This document shows, piece by piece, positions 41,623-46,701 of a DNA stretch of 46,701 nucleotides. The DNA lies in assembly GCA_045590195.1 (NCBI GenBank), contig JAZNQN010000057.1:1-46701 (forward strand), written 5' to 3'. Within the stretch, counting starts at the first letter, position 1; each line of letters begins with the position of its first letter. The DNA comes from JAZNQN01 sp045590195 (GTDB lineage: Bacteria > Bacillota > Clostridia > UMGS1883 > UMGS1540). The translations under genes and the position numbers were made by a program. The notes under the pieces were generated by a model that was not told the DNA's origin, ran no database searches, and saw nothing but the letters and a program-made list of their open reading frames with translations.

Positions 41623-44604
41623 TCATTCCTCATCGCCCTGAATTGATGACCAACGTGTACTAAGGTCGCGGTCGGTAAGGTTTGAAGCAATGTTACCGTC
41701 ATCGCTTGATACGAATACGGATACAGGCCATATAACCTTACTCTCATCAACGCCCGGAAGCGAGCCGCTGCCCTGTGTAACGCCGCTGCTCGAGCCAGAG
41801 GTTACGAAAGGTTTAAGGGTAATTGCCATTGATGCAGCAGAAGCGATGTAATTTACACTAAGGCCAATTGCCGCGCCAACGCCGCCTGCATGGTTAAAGT
41901 AGAACACACCTTGCTCGTCTATAAATGGTGCATTTTCTGCTTTTTTGGTTACCGGTGTTTTGCCGCTTTTGGTTATTGTATATTCTTTTTGCCCTGCAGT
42001 AAGCGTAATAACGCTTTCATCAGGAGCTGTAATTACAAGGTTGTTGCCTTCTTTAACTGCACTGCAAAGTGTGCTGTGATTTATAAAGCTCTGACCGATA
42101 TAAGGAATACCATCAACAATTTTGTTAGGCTCTCTCATATACTGATAAACAGTACCAACTTTAATTGAAAAGTCGCCTATTTTTTCTTTTTCAGCCTCAG
42201 GCCAGATTACCTCCGTTACTTCAGCATCTTCGGATACAGGTGTTACTTTGTAAGTGCCTGCTTTTCCTTCAAACACAAAAGCGTTGTCATATTCTTTAAC
42301 TTCTACAATTTTTTCTGTTCCGTTTCCTGAAATGCTCCATTTACCCGGCTGAATATCGGTAAGAAGAGTAAGCATATTGCCGCCTGCGTTATTATCTTTT
42401 ACCTCTACGGTAAACTGTTTATCAATAAGCTCACCGTTTTTGGAGAACATTACCTGTCTGTCTAAAGTTGCAACGCCCATAAAGAGATTATCTTCAACCT
42501 TAATCATTTCAAGGTCAGGAGCAGTAGTGTCGGCATCTGCTACAAACATAGCATTGAGGAATATGTCCTCTGCCTGATTTGTCTGAGGTTTAACCTCTGC
42601 ACGCCATCCGCTTTTATAAGCATCGGAACAAAGGCCTTCTGATGCTGACGTGTACATCCATTCTTCGCCTTCGCTTATAAATTTGTTAATGCCGCCAACA
42701 ACTTCGGTTTTTATGTTTTCAGGATAAAGCACGGTATTTACAAGTTTACCGTTACAATCTTTTTCCGTTGTGTTTTTGATTGTAATTTTATTGCCCGAAA
42801 TTTCAGGCTCCGAAACAGCCTGAAGAAGCCATGTTTTAGGATAGCTTGCCTTTGTGGAAACAACGCGGTCGAAAACTACGAGTACACCCGGGTAAGTTTC
42901 GTTAAAGGTATCCATAAATACCATACCGCGTTTGTAGCTTGCCATTTTATTCGGGGAATAAGCTTCTGTAATGTCACCTTTAATATAAGAAAATGCAGGT
43001 GTCATTTCGTTAGGACCTATATAAGTCCCCTCGGTAGTTGCACGATGGTTATTCTCGGCAAGGTGTTCTTTAATTTCACTTCTTACATATCCGCCCGACT
43101 TATTGCTTACCATCATCTGACCGCCATCGTTAGCTTCGGCAACATTGGAGCCGTAAACATAAACTTCGTCTGGGTTATATACAAGCATTGTGTTACTTGC
43201 AACAGAACGTGATGCGTAGTTTCTCCAGTGAACATCGCCCCAGTCGCCGCCGTAGTAAACGCCCTGTTCTATTGAAAGAGGACCTTTATAGTGAAGCTGG
43301 AATGAGCCAAAGTTTGCATGGTCGTGGTCACCGCTTCGGCGGTTATTCATATTAAGGTAAGCTGTAACCTGAGGAGAATCCATACCTTCCTGCCAGGAAG
43401 TTTTATGAATAATTTCACTTCTTGGGTCAAAGGCTTCAAATGCAAGTGGCAAATCGTCAGGTGTTTCAGCCTCGTGTGTACTTGTTTTGAGAATCATATT
43501 CAAAACGCCGCCTGCAGTTGAATTTTCTCTCATATAATAATGTTTAAGATAAGGCTCTTCAAACATTACCTGCAAAAATCCCATAGTTGAATTAACATCA
43601 ACGCTGTTGTCGTAAGTTCCTATTTTATATCTTAAATGTGTACCCGAGTCACCTGTTTTAAGGTGAGTGCCGTATGGAAGACGGCCATACAAAACCTTGA
43701 AACCAACAGGCAACTGAATGCCGTAAATATCGCTTATATCGTGGCCCATGCGCATAAGCAAAAGCTCAACATAATATGTGTAATATTCACGTGAGTATGC
43801 AGTAGAACCATCAGTAAGTGCGCCTGCTTCGCCGTAAAGCTTTGAAATTTGTGCCATTGTGCCCTGTACCTTACCCATTATTGCTTCGTATACTTCAGGG
43901 TACAAATCGTAAATAGCGGTTGCACCTATTGAGTTATAAATAATCGGCTGACCTACTGCTTTACCATTTATATCGCCCCAGTCGGCGCCGGCAGTGTTAT
44001 CAGGACGGCAAGGCTGTTCGCTTGAATACATATGGTCTCTTACAGCGGTTGCAAGCTCATTTCTCTGGGCAGGTGTCATAGCATCGTAGCACCAGTCGTA
44101 AACAAGAGCGCCAACCTGAATTGCATTGTTACCAAAGTCTTTATAACGTGCAATTGAGTTTGTAACATTAGACTTTGCGTTTTTAACATATTCAATAGTA
44201 TATTTTACCGTTTCCTGTGCATGAGCTTTATCAAATTCGCCCATAAGATACATAAATGCACGGTTTGTCATCTGGGTAGAAATAGCATCGCTTATTATTC
44301 CGCCTTCAGGCTGAGTGGGCATATCTTTTTTAGCCGCAGTAAGTATGTTTTTATAAGCAAGTTTATATTCATCAGAATCTTTATTTTCTTTAAGATGTGC
44401 AATAAACTCCGGATTTACAAAAACATAAGGGTGTTCATTTGGTGGGTACAAAAGCGAGCTATCTGCTCTTGCAGCTTCTTTTATAATGCTTTTAAGCTGC
44501 TGATTTTGTGTTATTCCGCCATATTCAATCTCATATTTTGCAAACGAGCTGAGAGAGCATATGAGCATCGTGAATACCAAAACTGATACAATAATCTTTT
44601 TCAT
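41623..44604 (-). CDS. Secreted heparinase II/III-family polysaccharide lyase, truncated by TGA
   Basis: This protein has 993 residues up to the TGA; about 1088 if read through. A signal peptide covers about 1-22. An alpha-helical toroid-like domain (about 55-380, with NPEFIAHLK, DWCYDAMTPAQRNELA, WGDINGKAVGQ and AYSREYYTYYVELLLMRMGHDISD) is followed by the heparinase II/III beta-sandwich. Its hallmark is GDHDHANFGSFQLHYKGPL (His427, His429) and SVASNTMLVYNPDE. Such lyases cleave uronic-acid-containing polysaccharides by beta-elimination. The substrate could be a glycosaminoglycan, alginate-like polymer or bacterial glycan; the family alone does not say. From about 958 an F5/8C carbohydrate-binding domain begins and is cut by TGA at codon 994. 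AAGGAGGAG precedes the ATG; the upstream gene ends 14 bp before. Confidence 0.85.
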   Translation of the reverse strand: MKKIIVSVLVFTMLICSLSSFAKYEIEYGGITQNQQLKSIIKEAARADSSLLYPPNEHPYVFVNPEFIAHLKENKDSDEYKLAYKNILTAAKKDMPTQPEGGIISDAISTQMTNRAFMYLMGEFDKAHAQETVKYTIEYVKNAKSNVTNSIARYKDFGNNAIQVGALVYDWCYDAMTPAQRNELATAVRDHMYSSEQPCRPDNTAGADWGDINGKAVGQPIIYNSIGATAIYDLYPEVYEAIMGKVQGTMAQISKLYGEAGALTDGSTAYSREYYTYYVELLLMRMGHDISDIYGIQLPVGFKVLYGRLPYGTHLKTGDSGTHLRYKIGTYDNSVDVNSTMGFLQVMFEEPYLKHYYMRENSTAGGVLNMILKTSTHEAETPDDLPLAFEAFDPRSEIIHKTSWQEGMDSPQVTAYLNMNNRRSGDHDHANFGSFQLHYKGPLSIEQGVYYGGDWGDVHWRNYASRSVASNTMLVYNPDEVYVYGSNVAEANDGGQMMVSNKSGGYVRSEIKEHLAENNHRATTEGTYIGPNEMTPAFSYIKGDITEAYSPNKMASYKRGMVFMDTFNETYPGVLVVFDRVVSTKASYPKTWLLQAVSEPEISGNKITIKNTTEKDCNGKLVNTVLYPENIKTEVVGGINKFISEGEEWMYTSASEGLCSDAYKSGWRAEVKPQTNQAEDIFLNAMFVADADTTAPDLEMIKVEDNLFMGVATLDRQVMFSKNGELIDKQFTVEVKDNNAGGNMLTLLTDIQPGKWSISGNGTEKIVEVKEYDNAFVFEGKAGTYKVTPVSEDAEVTEVIWPEAEKEKIGDFSIKVGTVYQYMREPNKIVDGIPYIGQSFINHSTLCSAVKEGNNLVITAPDESVITLTAGQKEYTITKSGKTPVTKKAENAPFIDEQGVFYFNHAGGVGAAIGLSVNYIASAASMAITLKPFVTSGSSSGVTQGSGSLPGVDESKVIWPVSVFVSSDDGNIASNLTDRDLSTRWSSIQGDEE

Positions 44605-44618
44605 AAATTCTCTCCTCC

Positions 44619-46701
44619 TTATCTGTCATTAAATATGAAACAACCTATACCGCTTGTTCTGTAGTGAAGCACAATTCTTGATGCTTCGCCCGGATGGGTA
44701 TTTTCTGCCAAAACAGCTCCAACATTTGATTTTTTAAAGCTGAGATCGCCTGTTTGTTTGTTTTTTGTAATCTCTATAAACTGATATCCTGATGAAAGCT
44801 CAATGCTTCGTTTTGAGCCGTCAGGCAGTGTAAGTTTTATAGAGCTATCGCCTTCTTTTACGGATACAGTTCCGAAAAGATGAACACGGGCTTCAGAGCC
44901 CTCATCAAGATATACACCGGTGTTATCTATAAATGCATTATCGCCGTAATCGTAAAGCTGATAAAACTGTGTTATATCCATAATGTCAATTCGGCCTGTT
45001 GTAGCAAATGGCGGGATTCTGAAAACATCGCCAATTTCAGGAAGGGTTTCGTTTTGGTCAACAAATGGTCTTTTCCCGTTATTTGCATCGTTTGAGTTAC
45101 CAAGGTCATGTCCGTTTATGAAAAGCTGAGGATCTATAAAGAAGCCGCCTTCTACAACATTCACACCTTCAATATAAGTACCTGATATTTTAAGGCCTTC
45201 CTCACCATTATCATCAATAGCAGTTGAAACCTTTGTAACTATGAAGAAAGGTTTTCTTGAAGTGTCGCCCGAGCCGGTTGAACCACCAAAACGAACGGCA
45301 ACATCAACTACAATTGCTGTATCCTTTGTTCCGTAAAGCTGCATATCAAGGGTTATAGCCTTACTTCCTGCTGCAGGAAGCGCTGACATAGTATATTTTT
45401 CATATTCATCTCTGTTTTTCTCTTCAGGAACGCCGAACACTAATGTATTCCCTGTTGCAAGATAAAGCCCGTTAAAGCATTTCTGGCCACCATCATAAGA
45501 GTAAGATGTACCGGGATACTGATAAAATCCGTCAAAAGCCTGAGTGTCGTCAGTTATTTGTGGCGCAATTTGCATTGCAGTAATTATTTCGCCATCGGGG
45601 TCTGTTTTATATAAAACAACCTGCCTGCGTGCGCGTTTACCGGTTTTTCCAAAGCTTTGCAAAACATCTGCCGCATCTGTCGGCACACCGCCAAGCACGA
45701 GTCTGTCTGCCAGTTTGTATGTATACATAACCCCGTCGCTTCCAAATACAAGGCAATCAACTTTCTTTTCAAGAGTTCCGTCTTCTGCTGCATCAACAAG
45801 ATATCCTGTTAAATATCCCGCTGCATAATTATTCTCAAGGTCTAAAACAGCAATTTCTGTTTCACAGTTAAAGAATATATCGGCAGTACAGCCCGGAGCA
45901 AGTTTGCCCGCTGAATCTACAACAATAATACCGTTTGCAGCATCAAATGTTACGCCGCTTACTTTTACTGCTGAAATTTTTCCTCCACTATAACTGATTT
46001 CTTCAATAACGCCTGTCATCGAATCATCAGATGCTATAATTTCTTTTACAACGCCGTTTTTATCGTGACAAACATTGATAACATGGCCTTTTTTAATCAT
46101 TTCAGGCACAACCAAATCCCCTGAAATATCTCTTACATTTATGTTTCTTTCCTTATAGTATGCAAGGTCAATAACCTTAGGAAGTGATGGAGCATCGTAC
46201 ATTCCGTAAATTTTACCGTTTCTGTTATCACTTACAATTATAGTCTGAAAAGCAGTTACAACAATGCTGTCAAAAATAGCGTCATTATTTGTATCAATAA
46301 GTTTTAAAGAGCCGTCATATTTTCCGTTTTTAAACGGATTTAAATCATTTACTGTATACGATGACTCATATGTTCCGTTGTAAATAAGAGGTGTTTTTGA
46401 CGAAAATGTTGCCTGATATGCAGAATCTTCGCCTGGCAGGTAGTAATTTATTTTTCCGGTTGAAACAGATGCTATATCCCCTGCATCAATTTCCAAAACA
46501 TTGTTTAAGCCCTCTTCATAGTAAACGGCTGTTAAATTTGTGCCATCTGAAGTGTAATATACATGAACATCGTATCCAAGCAAATCTTGTATTCCTTTGG
46601 CACCTTTTTCAATTTCCATTGGGAAATCATTTATGCACACACCAAAAAAGTTTTTGGCTTCGCCTCCGTAAATATCAGTAAGGTAGTTACTTGTAACAGT
46701 T
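44619..46701 (-). CDS. C-terminal part of a large beta-rich, probably surface protein (5' end outside window)
   Basis: The reading frame is open to the window edge: codons upstream of the first in-window GTG/ATG read TSNYLTDIYGGEAKNFFG with no stop or ribosome binding site, so the gene begins beyond 46701. The visible 694 residues are beta-rich and dominated by short repeated folds (for example KLIDTNNDAIFDSIVV, GVIEEISYSGGKISAVKVSGVTFD). No catalytic, LPXTG or membrane motif is seen at the C-terminus. It is the first visible gene of the operon with the lyase (14-bp gap) and the 544-residue protein. I do not recognise a family with confidence. Similar proteins in Clostridia carry surface-layer or stalk domains at the N-terminus, which is not visible here. 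Confidence 0.7.
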   Translation of the reverse strand, partial: TVTSNYLTDIYGGEAKNFFGVCINDFPMEIEKGAKGIQDLLGYDVHVYYTSDGTNLTAVYYEEGLNNVLEIDAGDIASVSTGKINYYLPGEDSAYQATFSSKTPLIYNGTYESSYTVNDLNPFKNGKYDGSLKLIDTNNDAIFDSIVVTAFQTIIVSDNRNGKIYGMYDAPSLPKVIDLAYYKERNINVRDISGDLVVPEMIKKGHVINVCHDKNGVVKEIIASDDSMTGVIEEISYSGGKISAVKVSGVTFDAANGIIVVDSAGKLAPGCTADIFFNCETEIAVLDLENNYAAGYLTGYLVDAAEDGTLEKKVDCLVFGSDGVMYTYKLADRLVLGGVPTDAADVLQSFGKTGKRARRQVVLYKTDPDGEIITAMQIAPQITDDTQAFDGFYQYPGTSYSYDGGQKCFNGLYLATGNTLVFGVPEEKNRDEYEKYTMSALPAAGSKAITLDMQLYGTKDTAIVVDVAVRFGGSTGSGDTSRKPFFIVTKVSTAIDDNGEEGLKISGTYIEGVNVVEGGFFIDPQLFINGHDLGNSNDANNGKRPFVDQNETLPEIGDVFRIPPFATTGRIDIMDITQFYQLYDYGDNAFIDNTGVYLDEGSEARVHLFGTVSVKEGDSSIKLTLPDGSKRSIELSSGYQFIEITKNKQTGDLSFKKSNVGAVLAENTHPGEASRIVLHYRTSGIGCFIFNDR

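Noticed and set aside
41623..41625. TGA decoded as Trp or selenocysteine
   Set aside because: TGA ends several intact genes in the window, and TGG is used freely for Trp. The domain position calls for Trp, not a redox Cys/Sec. A nonsense mutation or sequence error is simpler.
1..46701. CRISPR array, insertion sequence or toxin-antitoxin system
   Set aside because: I saw no regularly spaced repeats, transposase motifs or toxin families. The XRE gene has no toxin partner.

Overview
The window reads as a chromosomal segment of a low-GC Gram-positive bacterium of the class Clostridia (Bacillota). The evidence is the AT-rich sequence, the strong AGGAGG-type ribosome binding sites, the sigma-A promoters of TTGACA-17-TATAAT form, U-tailed hairpin terminators, and families typical of Clostridia (the TIGR03960/DUF2344 radical-SAM pair, DUF4364, TrmFO). 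The host clearly secretes large carbohydrate-active proteins, so a gut or other plant/animal-polysaccharide habitat is likely. I cannot name genus or species. I see no phage, transposase, integrase, rRNA or CRISPR array.

Layout. (1) 1-3.7 kb: a minus-strand operon of a B12-binding radical SAM protein, its DUF2344 partner and an MreB-like actin. (2) 3.7-6.6 kb: a P2A-type Ca2+/Mn2+ ATPase behind a yybP-ykoY (Mn2+) riboswitch. (3) 6.6-8.2 kb: a DUF4364 regulator-like protein, tail-to-tail with a secreted D,D-carboxypeptidase. (4) 8.3-12.4 kb: a CopA copper ATPase whose C-terminal metal-binding domain carries its own ribosome binding site and ATG, then an NhaC antiporter. (5) 12.5-17.5 kb: an AraC regulator divergent from a domain-permuted GH3 glycosidase and a GH2 glycosidase. 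(6) 17.5-20.1 kb: an acyl-CoA ligase overlapping an E2-like acyltransferase. (7) 20.2-24.2 kb: thiC with a TPP riboswitch, an FAD oxidoreductase, two small unknown proteins, an XRE regulator and tRNA-Lys. (8) 24.3-34.8 kb: a DNA-repair and housekeeping run read uvrB-uvrA-ptsH-uvrC-topA-trmFO. (9) 34.9-46.7 kb: secreted proteins. A three-gene operon (the first gene cut by the window edge) contains a heparinase II/III-type lyase; a separate 1110-residue secreted protein has its own promoter and structured leader. The aldolase gene fba lies between them.

How the genes relate. Metal homeostasis is represented by two ATPases and a Mn riboswitch. Sugar use is represented by the AraC/GH3/GH2 cluster and the secreted lyase operon, with fba and HPr (ptsH) linking to central metabolism. 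The strongest leads are the possible second product of copA, the Mn-riboswitch ATPase, a TGA at the conserved Trp position of the lyase's C-terminal F5/8C domain, the E2-like enzyme lacking its catalytic His, and the structured leader of the 1110-residue secreted protein. Promoter and terminator calls were made by eye and have not been tested by folding or expression data.
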